DNA of 64,000 bases. It comes from Sphagnum compactum. Taxonomy: Eukaryota > Bryophyta > Sphagnopsida > Sphagnales. Numbering within the stretch: position 1 is the first letter of the stretch; every line of letters starts with the position of its first letter. Made by a program: the position numbers and the translations under genes. The notes below the pieces were generated by a model, which had not been told where the DNA came from, made no database searches, and worked only from the letters and a program-made list of their open reading frames with translations. Positions 63,772 through 64,000 of this stretch are shown here, piece after piece. Location of the stretch: NCBI GenBank assembly GCA_965153455.1, contig OZ234493.1, forward strand, positions 13,754,213 to 13,818,212, read 5' to 3'.

Positions 63772-64000
63772 ACCATTGGAAACATCTCTTCATTATCAAT
63801 AGTGGACTTATCTTATTGCAAGTCCATTGAATCACTACCAACAATAATTGGTGACTTGAAGCATTTGACCACATTATGGTTGGAAAGATGTGAAAATCTT
63901 AAGGAGGTTCCTCAAACCATTGGAAACATCTTTTCATTATCAATATTGGAGTTATCTTATTGCGATTCCATTGAATCACTACCAACAACAATTGGTGACT
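62230..64000 (+). repeat. 144-bp tandem array coding for LRR pairs
   Basis: About 12 units of 144 bp reach the window edge. Each codes two 24-residue LRRs, a first with LKEVPQTIGNISSLSILNLS and a second with IESLPTTIGDLKHLTKL. Units are almost identical at DNA level. The consensus differs clearly from the HNL-1 array although the genes are paralogous, so each array has been homogenised by itself. Confidence 0.95.
63772..64000 (+). pseudogene. LRR units beyond the HNL-2 stop, cut by the window edge
   Basis: One and a half further units follow the TAA in the same frame without another stop in view. A TTATCAATAGTGG replaces TTATCAATATTGG, and ACAATAATTGG replaces ACAACAATTGG, otherwise the units are typical. 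They are either untranslated or show that the gene was recently longer. Confidence 0.75.

Overview
The window is nuclear DNA of a land plant. Genes have GT-AG introns and sit in long AT-rich spacers among decayed plant-type transposons (CACTA, Ty1/copia, Ty3/gypsy-like gag, LINE, MITE-like elements and a Penelope-like element). Two features point to a non-seed plant (bryophyte, lycophyte or fern): immune receptors in which an alpha/beta-hydrolase replaces the usual TIR or coiled-coil domain, a class first described from liverworts, and a Penelope-like element with an N-terminal GIY-YIG nuclease, a type known from green algae and spike mosses. I cannot name the species.

Layout. At 0.9-7.4 kb on the plus strand lies the first hydrolase-NBS-LRR gene (HNL-1), 5'-incomplete here, with a 72-bp-unit LRR array that runs past a first stop codon into decayed repeats; a small fossil of the same array lies near 9 kb. 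At 11.3-17.9 kb is a broken CACTA transposon on the minus strand carrying a small unrelated ORF with two in-frame stops. At 18-25 kb are spacer, a gag fragment and a copia fragment. From 26.7 to 44.3 kb all recognised genes are on the minus strand: a zinc-finger gene of unknown function whose 3' end has been copied downstream, a decayed Penelope-like element, a five-exon gene joining a gag-like segment, a catalytically degenerate RNase H fold and a CCCH finger, a 3' fragment of prolyl endopeptidase with three lesions, and a compact ribosomal protein eS30 gene with a telo-box. At 44.5-51 kb is spacer with inverted-repeat elements, at 51.2-54.7 kb a dead LINE. At 57.5-58.3 kb a GC-rich tandem repeat stands directly upstream of the second receptor gene, HNL-2 (58.5-63.8 kb, plus strand), whose 144-bp-unit LRR array runs off the window edge.

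How the genes relate. HNL-1 and HNL-2 share the same five coding blocks and the same intron phases, so they are tandem-family paralogues about 58 kb apart and form the functional core of the window: presumed intracellular immune receptors with an apparently intact serine-hydrolase domain (Ser and His visible), a TNL-like NB-ARC and internally homogenised LRRs. Both LRR arrays contain premature stops while still being highly regular, which suggests recent repeat turnover. The other genes are unrelated neighbours. Gene models here were joined by hand using splice sites and reading phase and are not backed by transcripts.
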